Assembly: GCA_013415695.1 (NCBI GenBank)
Contig: JAAEEP010000010.1
Span: 1 to 64,000, forward strand
Length of the DNA stretch: 64,000 nucleotides
Direction: 5' to 3'
Source: Methanomassiliicoccales archaeon
GTDB lineage: Archaea; Thermoplasmatota; Thermoplasmata; Methanomassiliicoccales; JAAEEP01
Position 1 is the stretch's first letter; every line of letters starts with the position of its first letter. Under the pieces are notes generated by a model. The model searched no databases. It was not told the origin of the DNA and saw only the letters and a list, made by a program, of their open reading frames with translations. The position numbers were made by a program, and so were the translations under genes. Below, piece by piece: positions 17,138-26,301 of this stretch.

Positions 17138-18148
17138 ATGGAAATGAAGAACGGTAAGCTAGTGATGCTGGTCGTCATAGTTGTGGTGGCGGCTTCGGTC
17201 GGGGTTGCCGCCCTCGCCCTAAATGGGTCGGCGGACGAGAGTCTTAGGATAGCATACTCCAACAAGGTGGACTATGAGCCACTCATAATCGCCAACGAGT
17301 TGGACCTGTACTCCGAAGAGGGTGTTAAGGTCACAACTTACACGGTGACTGGCGGAATACAAGCGGCAGAGGCACTTGCCACCGGAGCAGTGGATTTGGC
17401 CGCGATGGGTGATTCACCGGCATTGCTTCTTCTATCCCAGAATTCAGAGATGAGGATAGTCGGAAGATACGGCGGTGGGGAGGGTATGCACAGGATTGTG
17501 GGATGGAACGATATCACGACTCCTCAGGAGCTTATAGGAAAGAGTGTTGGCATCCAGTTCGGTTCGAGCACGCACGGGGCCTTCCTTAGCTGGGCCGACT
17601 CTGAAGACCTGAACCTCTCAGAGGTCAATCTGGTTCCCCTTTCCCCCACCGACATGCCTCAGGCCATAGCCACGAGGCAGATCGACGCCATGGCGGGGAG
17701 CGAGCCATGGCCAACGAACGTGGAGAACACTTGTGGAGACCAGGTACACGAGATCGGCAATTCCAGCGGGTTGGGAAATACGTTCCCATTGGTGCTGGTT
17801 ACCACCAAGACCGTTATCGATACCAGGAGCTCGGAACTGCAGTCGGTCATGAATGCCATAGGAATGGCGGTGGACATCATCAACCAGGACAGAGAATATT
17901 CGGCCTCGATCTGCTGCAACCTGACAGGCCTCTGCGCCGAAGATCAGCTCCGCTGCATGGAACCGCTATTCTACGAAATGGATTTCAACCAGACCGACCA
18001 GGACAGCATGGAGCTGACCGCATCCTTCCTGGTAGAGTATGGAAAGATACAGGAGATCCCTCCATTGGATGATCTCGTGGACAGACGCTTCCTTGGAGTG
18101 GGAGGGTGCTGCGACCCCGTGGAGACTGCGACATGCATCATCGAATGA
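17138..18148 (+). CDS. NitT/TauT-type ABC transporter substrate-binding protein
   Basis: Membrane-anchored receptor of the importer, 336 aa. A helix at about 7-28 anchors it; there is no lipobox. The rest is an NMT1/SsuA-type periplasmic binding fold, with the hallmark LRIAYSNKVDYEPLIIANEL and the GAVDLAAMGDSPALLL stretch. Near the C-terminus there are unusual cysteines: CC and C in CCNLTGLCAEDQLRC, and GGCCDPVETATC at the very end. GGAG at 17125-17128 is nine nt from ATG 17138 and directly abuts ATG 17129, so the later start is preferred. The ligand is unknown; the neighbouring MtaA-like gene hints at a methylated or tetrapyrrole-like compound. Confidence 0.87.
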   Translation: MEMKNGKLVMLVVIVVVAASVGVAALALNGSADESLRIAYSNKVDYEPLIIANELDLYSEEGVKVTTYTVTGGIQAAEALATGAVDLAAMGDSPALLLLSQNSEMRIVGRYGGGEGMHRIVGWNDITTPQELIGKSVGIQFGSSTHGAFLSWADSEDLNLSEVNLVPLSPTDMPQAIATRQIDAMAGSEPWPTNVENTCGDQVHEIGNSSGLGNTFPLVLVTTKTVIDTRSSELQSVMNAIGMAVDIINQDREYSASICCNLTGLCAEDQLRCMEPLFYEMDFNQTDQDSMELTASFLVEYGKIQEIPPLDDLVDRRFLGVGGCCDPVETATCIIE

Positions 18149-19203
18149 CCTCACTGGAAAGGATAGAGTCCACCTTGAAAGGTGAGATTCCAGACATTGT
18201 CCCCGTTTTCCCCCGGGACCTGACGCTCTCGCTCGATGTCGTGCCTTTCACCACATCTGAGGTCTGTGGCGATGGATACGATGCGGAAAAAGCTTCCAGA
18301 TCTGTGATAGCCCTCCAGGGGATGATCGGACATGATGCGGTTGTGGGTGCCATTCACTACATGGGCATGGAGCTCCCCGCGCTGGGAGGCGAATTGAATT
18401 TTCCAGAGTGGGGAATACCCTCTGTGACGGGACATCCTTTCGAGAATTTCGAGAGAATCGATTCCGCCCAGGTCCCCGATGTGAATCGTGATGAGCCATT
18501 GTGCTCGATAATGGAGTCCTACGATCGGGTATGCAGTGAGATCGGGGGAAGGGTTGCTGTGATTCCCAACGTTGAAGGGCCAATGACCAAGGCGGGCCTG
18601 CTCCGAGGAATCGACAATCTATCTTTGGATCTGGTGACCCGACCCGAACTCGTGGAAAGGCTCATCGATTTCTCGACCGAGATGGCCTTGGATTTCATAA
18701 GGGGTGCGGCTGAGAAGGGGGCCGCCCCTTTCGTCTTCCTAGCATCCGCAACCGACAATCCAGATCTTTTCGGTGCAGAGGTGTTTCAACGGTTTTCCCT
18801 GAGACCATTAGAGAGAATCGTGAAAGAGGCGGCGAAGGTCGGTCTGAAGACCATCTTTCATCCTCACGGGGTATTCCAAGGAGATTTCGCCCCTCTGGTC
18901 GATGAGGCGATGTCGACCGGCATATCGGGATTCCAGTTCGCCGAGAGGAACGACCTCCCCGCAGCGAAGAAGAGATGGGGATCGCGCACCTGCATACTGG
19001 GAGGTGTGGATGCGTTTACCACATTGCTACTTGGTCCCTCTTCAAGGATAGAGGAGGATGTCAGACGTTTCATGGATTCGTGCGCTCCTGGAGGAAGATA
19101 CGTGTTCATGTGCTCAGGATCGCTCCATAGGGGCTTGCCCATCGAGCACTTGCAGGCTATGGTCAATTCCTGCAGGAAGTACGGAAGGTATCCTTTATCG
19201 TGA
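18133..19203 (+). CDS. Uroporphyrinogen decarboxylase / MtaA-type methyltransferase family protein
   Basis: A 356-residue TIM-barrel protein of the URO-D superfamily, which includes methylcobamide:coenzyme M methyltransferases (MtaA/MtbA/CmuA). Visible elements are LERIESTLKGEIPD at the start, PNVEGPMTKAG in the middle, and a possible metal site of HPHG plus a cysteine in FMCSGSLHRG near the C-terminus, which resembles the H-x-C...C zinc site of MtaA with His replacing Cys. ATG 18133 has GGAG eight nt upstream and overlaps the receptor gene by 16 nt, so the two are cotranslated. I infer a role in metabolism of the imported compound, possibly methyl transfer; heme synthesis is less likely because the gene sits with a transporter. 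Confidence 0.85.
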   Translation: MHHRMTSLERIESTLKGEIPDIVPVFPRDLTLSLDVVPFTTSEVCGDGYDAEKASRSVIALQGMIGHDAVVGAIHYMGMELPALGGELNFPEWGIPSVTGHPFENFERIDSAQVPDVNRDEPLCSIMESYDRVCSEIGGRVAVIPNVEGPMTKAGLLRGIDNLSLDLVTRPELVERLIDFSTEMALDFIRGAAEKGAAPFVFLASATDNPDLFGAEVFQRFSLRPLERIVKEAAKVGLKTIFHPHGVFQGDFAPLVDEAMSTGISGFQFAERNDLPAAKKRWGSRTCILGGVDAFTTLLLGPSSRIEEDVRRFMDSCAPGGRYVFMCSGSLHRGLPIEHLQAMVNSCRKYGRYPLS

Positions 19204-19302
19204 ACATTTCAAACCGCTATCTTCAGTATATCGGGTTAGGCGCGATGGACCCACAATATCTTTATTAGGTGCTAGTTCACATATGTTAACCGAGGGGATT
19301 TC

Positions 19303-19905
19303 TTGAAAGCGGAGGAGACTGCAATTGTTTTCATAGAGTTCCAGAACGACTTCTGCAAGGAAGGCGGGGGGCTCTATGGAGGAGTCAAGGAGCAGATCGC
19401 TGCTCAGAACACCGTAGGGAATGCGAAGGACTGTATCGAGAAGGCCAGAGGTAAGGTGCTGACCCTTATCATGCCCATATTGTTCGAGGAGGACTACTGC
19501 GACGCTGGATGCGAGGGAGTGCTTGGTCCCATCCATATCGGAGCCATCGAATCCAGGTCGTTCCGAAAAGGAACTTGGGGCGGTGCCATTATCGACGAGT
19601 TAAAACCCACCAACATGGACATCGTGGTAGATGGGAAGCGTACACTGGATGGATTCAACTCCAGCAACATCGACTTCCTGCTGAGGGTAAACTGTATCAA
19701 GAATGTTGCCTTCTGTGGATTCCTTACCAATGTCTGCGTTGAAGGTACCGCAAGATCGGCCTATGACAAAGGGTACAAGGTCTTTCTGTTGAAGGACTGC
19801 TGCGCCGCTCTATCCGGAGAGGAGCAGAAGTACGTGGAAGAGAAGTTCTTCCCCCTGATCGGGGAGGTAATGACCCACCAGCAATTCTTGAACTGCCTGG
19901 AGTGA
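19303..19905 (+). CDS. Isochorismatase-like cysteine hydrolase
   Basis: A 200-residue Rossmann-like hydrolase. The Asp-Lys-Cys triad is visible: Asp in FIEFQNDFC near residue 15, Lys in VDGKRTLDGF, and the nucleophile in GFLTNVCVEGTARSA near residue 150. Members hydrolyse isochorismate, nicotinamide or ureido compounds; I cannot tell which here. The start is TTG 19303 with GAGGGGAT five nt upstream, and an AT-rich box near 19256-19264 could be its promoter. It is about 100 bp from the transporter operon and is followed by a T-rich terminator, so it may be a single-gene unit. Confidence 0.88.
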   Translation: MKAEETAIVFIEFQNDFCKEGGGLYGGVKEQIAAQNTVGNAKDCIEKARGKVLTLIMPILFEEDYCDAGCEGVLGPIHIGAIESRSFRKGTWGGAIIDELKPTNMDIVVDGKRTLDGFNSSNIDFLLRVNCIKNVAFCGFLTNVCVEGTARSAYDKGYKVFLLKDCCAALSGEEQKYVEEKFFPLIGEVMTHQQFLNCLE

Positions 19906-19919
19906 TTCCAACTCCCCCT

Positions 19920-19936
19920 ATCCTTTTTTTCTTCTA
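19920..19936 (+). terminator. T-rich terminator after the cysteine hydrolase gene
   Basis: A seven-T run (19924-19930) followed by CTTCT lies about 15 nt after the stop codon. It marks the boundary before the lipA operon. Confidence 0.6.
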
Positions 19937-20013
19937 TCTCCTAGAAAGACTCATCTCCGAAAATATGTAAAAGGACAGGCTGCAATATCTAACATCAAGA
20001 GGGAAGGAGACCT

Positions 20014-20880
20014 TTGCCGAGGAGTCTTGACAAGCCCCCATGGTTGAAGGTGAGGGCGCCCACCGATCCCAAGTTCAAGGAGATGATGGACCTCATCAGC
20101 ACCATGGGATTAAGAACGGTATGCACGGCATCCAGGTGCCCCAATATATCTGAGTGCTGGAGCTCTGGCAATGCCGCCCTCATGATCCTCGGAAACACCT
20201 GCACCAGGAACTGCGGATTCTGCGCAGTTCAGTATGGCAATCCCAAAGGGGAGATCGATTCCGACGAGGGTGAAAAGATAGCGGAGATCGTCGAAAAGTT
20301 GGGACTTAGCCACATTGTCATCACCTCGGTGACCAGAGATGACCTTTCTGATGGGGGAGCAGGGCAGTTTGCATCGGTGGTGACAAGCATAAAGAAGCGG
20401 AGCAAGGAAACCACTATCGAACTCCTCGTACCCGATTTCAATGGAGAGGAAACGTCCATCCAGACCGTGGTCGAATCACATCCCGATGTGCTCGGCCACA
20501 ACCTAGAGACTGTCAAGAGACTCCAGGCCAAGGTTCGCGACCGAAGGGCATCGTATGAGCAGTCCCTGCGGGTCCTGAGAAGGATAGGTGAGTTCGACGA
20601 GACCATCTTCGTAAAGAGCTCCCTAATGCTCGGCCTTGGAGAGAGCGAGGAGGAAGTATTGGAGGCCATGGAGGATCTGCTCGAGGCCGGCGTGGACTTT
20701 CTTACACTGGGCCAGTATCTTCAGCCCAAGGGTGTCAGGTTGCGAGTATCGGAATATATTCCCCCCAATCGATTTCAGGACTATCGGAAGAACGCCCTGG
20801 ATATCGGATTTCGATTTGTAGCGGCAGGTCCGTTCGTACGTAGCTCGTACAAGGCCATGGAGGCTTTAGATTCGGTTTGA
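20014..20880 (+). CDS. lipA: Lipoyl synthase
   Basis: Radical SAM enzyme that inserts two sulfurs into octanoyl groups on lipoyl domains. The auxiliary cluster cysteines are C37, C42 and C48 (CTASRCPNISEC) and the SAM cluster is C63, C67, C70 (CTRNCGFC). The C-terminal RSSY serine motif is present (VRSSYKAMEA), so both clusters are complete. 289 aa is normal. The start is TTG with AAGGAGA upstream. It heads an operon with the E1 and E2 subunits of a 2-oxoacid dehydrogenase, whose E2 lipoyl domain is the obvious substrate. It begins only about 110 bp after the terminator of the preceding gene. Confidence 0.96.
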   Translation: MPRSLDKPPWLKVRAPTDPKFKEMMDLISTMGLRTVCTASRCPNISECWSSGNAALMILGNTCTRNCGFCAVQYGNPKGEIDSDEGEKIAEIVEKLGLSHIVITSVTRDDLSDGGAGQFASVVTSIKKRSKETTIELLVPDFNGEETSIQTVVESHPDVLGHNLETVKRLQAKVRDRRASYEQSLRVLRRIGEFDETIFVKSSLMLGLGESEEEVLEAMEDLLEAGVDFLTLGQYLQPKGVRLRVSEYIPPNRFQDYRKNALDIGFRFVAAGPFVRSSYKAMEALDSV

Positions 20881-20889
20881 GGTGTTGTC

Positions 20890-21966
20890 TTGCTGATTGA
20901 CGATTATGACCCACTGAAGGGTAAGAGGCTTCAGATCCTGAAGGAGACCGGAACGGTAATCAAGACGCTGGAGCCACAGCTGGAAGAGGACGTGCTCCTG
21001 AAGGCATACAGAACCATGGTGCTGACCAGGGCCGCGGACGATAAGGCAGTGAAGCTGCAGAGGCAGGGTCGGTTGGGCGCCTATCCGCCTGGCCTTGGCC
21101 AGGAGGCGAGCCAGCTTGGACCGGCCATGGCACTGGATAAGAATGATTGGTTGATCTGGGCATTCAGAGAAATGGGGGCTCTCATTTGGAAGGGCGTTCC
21201 CCTTTGGCGGCAGTTCCTTTACTGGATGGGCAATGAGGAGGGTAACAATTTTCCGGACGGGATCAGGGTGACCCCGACCTCGGTGCCGGTTGGATCGCAG
21301 ATACTGCATGCGGTGGGAATCTCCTATGCCTCAAAAATCAAGAAGGAAGGCTCGGTGGCGCTGGTCTACTTCGGAGATGGCGGGTCGTCCGAGGGGGACT
21401 TTCATGAGGGGCTGAACATGGCGGGAGTGCTGAACACTCCCACCGTTTTTGTCTGCCAGAACAACCAGTACGCAATCTCTATGAGAAGGGCCAAGCAAAC
21501 CGCTTCCCAAACGATCGCACAGAAAGCACTTGCATATGGATTCGAGGGAATACAAGTCGATGGCAATGACCTACTGGCCTTGTATGCGGCTACCAAGGAG
21601 GCCGTCGACCGAGCGCGAAATGGTGAAGGTCCCACACTCATCGAATCATTCACATATAGGAGAGGGGACCACACCACCTCCGATGATGCCAGCCGCTACC
21701 GCCCTGAGAAGGAGGTCACGGAGTGGGAGAAAAGGGATCCCATCCTTCGCTTCAGGAAGTATCTCGAGAAGAAGAAGCTTTGGGATGATGAGAAGGAGAA
21801 GAAACTCCTGGACGAGATCCAGGATGAGGTGGAGAGGTGCGTTGCCAAGGCAGAGGCCTATCATAAACCCTCCATAGAGGATATCTTCAAGCACACTTAC
21901 GCCGAGATGCCACCAGAACTGAAGGATCAGATGGACCGCCTGCAACAGAGGGAGGGGTCCGAATGA
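20890..21966 (+). CDS. pdhA: 2-oxoacid (pyruvate) dehydrogenase E1 alpha subunit
   Basis: Thiamine-diphosphate-dependent E1 alpha subunit, 358 aa. The TPP motif begins at GDGGSSEGDFHEG (about 162-174) and ends with the NN pair at 191-192 (VCQNNQYAIS). The N-terminal dimer-loop region KLQRQGRLG and the phosphorylation-loop equivalent YRRGDHTTSDD are present. Together with E1 beta it decarboxylates a 2-oxoacid and transfers the acyl group to E2. Substrate class (pyruvate or branched-chain) cannot be fixed by eye. TTG 20890 is used with GAGGTG upstream, overlapping the lipA stop. Confidence 0.94.
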   Translation: MLIDDYDPLKGKRLQILKETGTVIKTLEPQLEEDVLLKAYRTMVLTRAADDKAVKLQRQGRLGAYPPGLGQEASQLGPAMALDKNDWLIWAFREMGALIWKGVPLWRQFLYWMGNEEGNNFPDGIRVTPTSVPVGSQILHAVGISYASKIKKEGSVALVYFGDGGSSEGDFHEGLNMAGVLNTPTVFVCQNNQYAISMRRAKQTASQTIAQKALAYGFEGIQVDGNDLLALYAATKEAVDRARNGEGPTLIESFTYRRGDHTTSDDASRYRPEKEVTEWEKRDPILRFRKYLEKKKLWDDEKEKKLLDEIQDEVERCVAKAEAYHKPSIEDIFKHTYAEMPPELKDQMDRLQQREGSE

Positions 21967-22931
21967 AGATGAACATGGTATCGGCCATCAACCTGGCGCT
22001 TCATCAGGAGATGGAGAGGGATGAGACCGTGGTGGTGATGGGAGAGGATGTCGGCGTCGATGGAGGGGTATTCCGGGTGACGGAAGGCCTGATCGAGAAG
22101 TTCGGTCCCGACCGTGTCATCGACACGCCCCTCTCCGAATCAGGGATCGTGGGCACGGCCATCGGGATGGCGATGAACGGTCTTCGGCCCGTTGCGGAGA
22201 TGCAGTTCATGGGATTCTCCTACCTCTCTCTGAATCAAATGATAACCCATGCGGCCAGGATGAGGAACAGGACCAGAGGACGACTGTCTGTCCCCATGGT
22301 GCTCCGCATGCCTTATGGCGGAGGAGTGAAGGCTCTCGAGCATCACTCGGAGAGCACGGAGGCTCTCTATGCCCAGATACCTGGATTGAAGGTGGTGGTC
22401 CCGTCGTCACCAAAACAGGCCAAAGGGTTGCTTACATCCTCCATCAGGGATCCAGATCCAGTTGTCTTCCTTGAGCCGAAGCGATCGTACCGCCTGATCA
22501 AGGAAGAAGTTCCTGAAGAGGCCTACACCATACCGATCGGAAAGGCAAGGGTGATGCAGGAAGGCGATGATGTCACCGTGGTGGGGTGGGGGGCCATGCT
22601 CCCTTTGATCGAGACGGCGACAAAGAAGCTGGAGGATATCTCCGCGGAGATCATCGACCTTCGCAGCATCTCGCCAATGGACACTGAAACCATACTGGAA
22701 TCGGTCAAGAAGACGGGAAGGGTCGTGGTGGTTCAGGAGGCTCCAAGGAGCTTCGGCGTTGGTGCCGAGATATCGGCAAGGATCATGGAGAAGTCCGTTC
22801 TGCACCTTGAGGCTCCGGTGGAGAGGGTAGCAGCCCCAGATATCACGGTGCCTCTGCCCAGGTCAGAGGATTACTATTACATCAATCCTGACAGGATTAT
22901 GAGAGGCATAGCCAAGGTGATGGAGTTTTAA
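21963..22931 (+). CDS. pdhB: 2-oxoacid (pyruvate) dehydrogenase E1 beta subunit
   Basis: E1 beta subunit, 322 aa, of the transketolase-like fold. The pyrimidine-binding region with GEDVGVDGGVFRVT near residue 28, the DTPLSESGIVGTAIGMA stretch, and the C-terminal transketolase domain (VVQEAPRSFGVGAEIS) are all present. ATG 21963 overlaps the E1 alpha stop by four bases (ATGA) and has GGAGGGG upstream, so the alpha and beta subunits are made in coupled fashion, as expected for a heterotetramer. Confidence 0.95.
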   Translation: MKMNMVSAINLALHQEMERDETVVVMGEDVGVDGGVFRVTEGLIEKFGPDRVIDTPLSESGIVGTAIGMAMNGLRPVAEMQFMGFSYLSLNQMITHAARMRNRTRGRLSVPMVLRMPYGGGVKALEHHSESTEALYAQIPGLKVVVPSSPKQAKGLLTSSIRDPDPVVFLEPKRSYRLIKEEVPEEAYTIPIGKARVMQEGDDVTVVGWGAMLPLIETATKKLEDISAEIIDLRSISPMDTETILESVKKTGRVVVVQEAPRSFGVGAEISARIMEKSVLHLEAPVERVAAPDITVPLPRSEDYYYINPDRIMRGIAKVMEF

Positions 22932-22940
22932 GGTGATGAA

Positions 22941-24191
22941 ATGACAACTGAGTTCAAATTCCCGGATCTGGGTGAGGGAATAACAGAGGGTGAGATCAAG
23001 AAGTGGCTGGTGAAAGAAGGAGATGTCATCGAGGCAGATCAGTCCCTGGCCGAGGTGGAGACAGATAAGGCGGTGGTTGAGGTGCCATCTCCCAGCGCGG
23101 GAAAGGTGCTCAAGCTCAACTATAAGGAGGGCGAAGTTGTCCTCGTGGGCGAAATACTGGCTGTAATCGGTGAGGAGGAAGGGAAGCCCGAAGAGATCGT
23201 ACCGGTTGAAGTTCGGAGGGAACCCGAGGAGAGACGGAAATCCGTCTCTGTGGTCGGGGAGCTGCCAGAAGCCCCGGAGGAGGAGCAGATCCTTGAAGCG
23301 GAACCAGTGGGTGTCCTGGCCATGCCAAAAGTGCGCAAGCTCGCAAAGGAACTTGGAGTAGACATCTCCAAGGTCAAGGGTACTGGAAAGGAAGGCAGGG
23401 TGCTGGAGAGGGATATCAAAGGTGCGGTCGAGGAGAAACCCAAGGAAGAGAAGAAGCCCAAGAAGATCCCGAAGTTCGACATATATGGGTGGGTAGATAG
23501 GGTCCCGGTCAGGGGAGTTAGGAGGACCATTGCCAAGCGGATGGTCGAATCGCTTCAGAAGACCGCTCCAGTGACCGCTACCGAGATCGCGGACGTCACG
23601 GAATTAGTGGAGCTGAGGGAGAGGGAAAAGAAGACCGTCATGGAGACACGCAGAATCAAGCTCACCTACATGCCGTTCATCGTGAAGGCGCTGGTGGAAT
23701 CGCTGAAAGAGCATCCCTACTTGAACTCCACCATGGATGACGAGAACCAGGAGATCATCCTGAAGAAGTACTACAACATTGGGATAGCAGTGGCTACAGA
23801 GGACGGGCTCATCGTACCCGTAGTAAAGGGGGCGGATCAGAAGAGCATCTTCGAGCTGGCGGAGGAGATTCAGAGGCTGGCGGAGGCGGCGAACAACCGG
23901 ACTATCGATATGGCCGATCTGAAGGGGGGCACCTTCACCATAACCAATTACGGGGTGTTCGGCGGTCTATACGCAACACCGATCATCAACTACCCTGAGG
24001 TCGCGATCCTCGGTACAGGTGCAATAAGGAATACACCCATTGTCATCGATGGCGAGGTGAAGATACGGAAGATCATTCACCTTTCGCTCACCTTTGATCA
24101 CCGGGTCCTGGATGGGGCTGAGGGTCAGAAGTTCCTCAATACCCTTGTGAGATATCTGGAGGATCCTGAGATAATATTGATGTCCGCCTAG
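22941..24191 (+). CDS. pdhC: 2-oxoacid dehydrogenase E2, dihydrolipoyl acyltransferase
   Basis: Core acyltransferase of the complex, 416 aa. One lipoyl domain at 1-78 has the lipoylation site Lys43 in ETDKA; a proline/glutamate-rich linker follows; the peripheral-subunit-binding domain is at about 127-160; a second linker leads to the catalytic domain from about 180, with active-site His387 and Asp391 in DHRVLDG. The binding domain suggests that an E3 is recruited, yet no dihydrolipoamide dehydrogenase gene is present in the window. GGTGATG precedes the ATG. The gene ends the operon; the next genes face the other way. Confidence 0.95.
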   Translation: MTTEFKFPDLGEGITEGEIKKWLVKEGDVIEADQSLAEVETDKAVVEVPSPSAGKVLKLNYKEGEVVLVGEILAVIGEEEGKPEEIVPVEVRREPEERRKSVSVVGELPEAPEEEQILEAEPVGVLAMPKVRKLAKELGVDISKVKGTGKEGRVLERDIKGAVEEKPKEEKKPKKIPKFDIYGWVDRVPVRGVRRTIAKRMVESLQKTAPVTATEIADVTELVELREREKKTVMETRRIKLTYMPFIVKALVESLKEHPYLNSTMDDENQEIILKKYYNIGIAVATEDGLIVPVVKGADQKSIFELAEEIQRLAEAANNRTIDMADLKGGTFTITNYGVFGGLYATPIINYPEVAILGTGAIRNTPIVIDGEVKIRKIIHLSLTFDHRVLDGAEGQKFLNTLVRYLEDPEIILMSA

Positions 24192-24207
24192 AGACGATAT
24201 GAATCCG

Positions 24208-24543
24208 TCATCCATTCAGTCTGGAGATAATCTCAATTAGGGTCCCGATCTCCGCCTCCAGCCCTTCGTCACCGACCTCTCTCTCAGCGCATATGAAACT
24301 GTCGTGGTCGCATGCGAGTTCATATCCACGCTCACGGATATCTTGGATGATCATGAACTTCAGTTTTATCATCTCCAGATCAACTCGTGGGCATTGGGGA
24401 AACATGTCAATCACCAGCTCAATGACTGGGGTGCCCTGTTCATTGCTCACCACGCAGAGCCTTGAATGTCGATCCTTATAGAGGGTTCGAGATTTCTCCC
24501 CCTCCTGAAATCGATCTGTAGACTCTCTCTCACTTTGATCCAT
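24208..24543 (-). CDS. Hypothetical protein, third gene of the ABC-2 exporter operon
   Basis: A 111-residue soluble, acidic protein that I do not recognise. A predicted beta-strand and helix pattern (RLCVVSNEQGTPVIELVIDMF) sits in the middle and a short acidic C-terminal helix at the end. ATG 24543 has GAGGTGA six nt upstream and lies 10 nt after the permease stop, so it belongs to the exporter operon. It is convergent with the E2 gene. Confidence 0.72.
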   Translation of the reverse strand: MDQSERESTDRFQEGEKSRTLYKDRHSRLCVVSNEQGTPVIELVIDMFPQCPRVDLEMIKLKFMIIQDIRERGYELACDHDSFICAEREVGDEGLEAEIGTLIEIISRLNG

Positions 24544-24552
24544 TGGCTCACC

Positions 24553-25209
24553 TCAGAACTGCTTCTTGCTGAAGTAGACCCCGGCGATTGTCATGAAAAC
24601 AATGGTGATTGCCATTGCTATCAGGGCGGTCATCACTGTTCCGTTTTCCCATCCCATGAGTGAGGGCAGTGCACTTAGGGCAGAAATCTGGGCACCTCCG
24701 TAGACGACCAGTATCGCACCCACCAGCACAGAGGGCGAGGCTACCCCGATGAGCACACCCACCGCGCTCGCAACTCCCATTATCGAGACACTCAGTACCA
24801 AGGATTCCATCAGGGATTCCATGGGTGGAAGGACACCACTGGTTCCGAGATCCAGTACCATTGTGAGCGAAAGCGCGATGAGGGCAGCTGCCACCACGCA
24901 CAGGAATACGGTCAGGAACTTGGATATGAGGAGATTCCTGCGCCTGATGGGTCTGATGACGAAGAGATCGTAGACCCCGTTGCTCTTCTCGTTTATTATT
25001 GATACGGCAAGCATGACCGAGACCAGGGTTCCTCCGATGCTTGATATCATCAAGGCAGTGAATGTGCTAAAGGGAATCTCACCCTGCATATCCGGAGACC
25101 ACAGCTTGAGCAGTATAGCCATAAGCGGCAACCCCATCCAAAGGAAAAGCATGACCTTTGAGCGGTAGAATCCATTCAGCTCGTCCTTGAAAAGAATGCT
25201 GAAGCTCAT
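24553..25209 (-). CDS. ABC-2 type transporter permease
   Basis: Membrane subunit of an ABC-2 exporter, 218 aa with six hydrophobic segments. The segment INEKSNGVYDLFVIRPIRRR between the second and third helices is the typical ABC-2 cytoplasmic loop that contacts the ATPase. The ATG overlaps the stop of the ATPase gene by four bases (ATGA). The exported compound is unknown; exporters of this form carry drugs, lipids or other small molecules. Confidence 0.87.
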   Translation of the reverse strand: MSFSILFKDELNGFYRSKVMLFLWMGLPLMAILLKLWSPDMQGEIPFSTFTALMISSIGGTLVSVMLAVSIINEKSNGVYDLFVIRPIRRRNLLISKFLTVFLCVVAAALIALSLTMVLDLGTSGVLPPMESLMESLVLSVSIMGVASAVGVLIGVASPSVLVGAILVVYGGAQISALSALPSLMGWENGTVMTALIAMAITIVFMTIAGVYFSKKQF

Positions 25210-26153
25210 GCCACTACCTCCGTAGTCACGAATCTCATGTACAGATCATCCAGATTAGGCATAACGGGAGAGAAGCTCTCGATGCCATATCCCATGTCTA
25301 TAAGCTGTCTAAGTAGGGAGTTTGTCTCTTGAGCCCTCCCATCAATCTCCAGGATGAATGTGTTGGAGGATGTCCACCTTACATCATTGACACCCTCGAT
25401 GTCGAGGGGGCTCGCAGCCTTCTTTGGCCTATCAGACACGGTCACTTCGAAGGCATTGGCAATCAGGAACATCCTCTTCAGTTCCTCAATCGTTCCAATG
25501 CTGAGAACCGTTCCCTGATTTACGATGCATATCCTGTCCGCGACATCCTCAACATCGCTGAGAATGTGCGAAGAGAAGAACACCGTGGTGCCCGTCTCGC
25601 TTATCTGCCTGATAACCTTCTTGAGATTATAGCGGCTGGTGGGATCCAACCCGGCCAGTGGCTCGTCCAGTACAAGGATCTTCGGATGATGAATCATGGC
25701 CTGTGCCAGTCCCACCTTCTGAATATTCCCCCCTGAAAGGTTGGATATCTTCCTTCTCCTCGATTCAGAAAGACCGACCATTTCCAAGACCTCTGTTAGC
25801 CTTGCCTCTAGCTCCTCTCCAGATAGTCCGGATAGCCTCCCAAATGTGCTGAGGGCCTGTTCCACAGTCTTCCACTCCTGGAATGCCACTTTCTGGGGGA
25901 GATAGCCTACAAGGGCTTGCGATCCTCCGTTGGAGGAGATGAATTTGCCATCAATAATCAGTTGACCCCTGAAATCAGTGATCAGCCCCACCAGTGATTT
26001 TATGGTAGTTGTCTTGCCCGCTCCATTGGGGCCAACGTACCCAAGGACCTCTCCCCTTCTCATGGTGAAAGTGACGTCCCTTAGAGCGGGGAACCCCTTG
26101 AACTCCTTAGAAATGTGATCGAAGACCACGATATCGTTCGCATTCGTGTTCAT
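25206..26153 (-). CDS. ABC-2 type transporter ATPase
   Basis: Cytoplasmic ATPase of the exporter, 315 aa. Walker A GPNGAGKT is at about 38-45, Q-loop in VGYLPQKVAF, signature LSGGNIQKVGLA, Walker B ILVLDEP and H-loop in FFSSHILSDVED. The C-terminal 90 residues form the DUF4162-like extension often seen in these ATPases. Between this gene and the upstream regulator is a short palindrome (CCACG-gact-CGTGG at about 26158-26171) just ahead of the start codon. Confidence 0.92.
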   Translation of the reverse strand: MNTNANDIVVFDHISKEFKGFPALRDVTFTMRRGEVLGYVGPNGAGKTTTIKSLVGLITDFRGQLIIDGKFISSNGGSQALVGYLPQKVAFQEWKTVEQALSTFGRLSGLSGEELEARLTEVLEMVGLSESRRRKISNLSGGNIQKVGLAQAMIHHPKILVLDEPLAGLDPTSRYNLKKVIRQISETGTTVFFSSHILSDVEDVADRICIVNQGTVLSIGTIEELKRMFLIANAFEVTVSDRPKKAASPLDIEGVNDVRWTSSNTFILEIDGRAQETNSLLRQLIDMGYGIESFSPVMPNLDDLYMRFVTTEVVA

Positions 26154-26301
26154 TTTTCCACGGACTCGTGGATTTCATGATAAGGTATGAACTCTCGTTC
26201 CATAGGGACTATCAGAATGGGACACCGAGATCGGTTCGATCTTCTCATTTCTCAACCGGTCTGATGAAATTCCGGACATTCTGAGATAGGCCAGATAATT
26301 A

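Noticed and set aside
18133-19203. Assignment as a true uroporphyrinogen decarboxylase (hemE)
   Set aside because: The operon context with a transporter and the HPHG/Cys metal-site-like residues fit the methyltransferase branch better, and no other heme genes are near.
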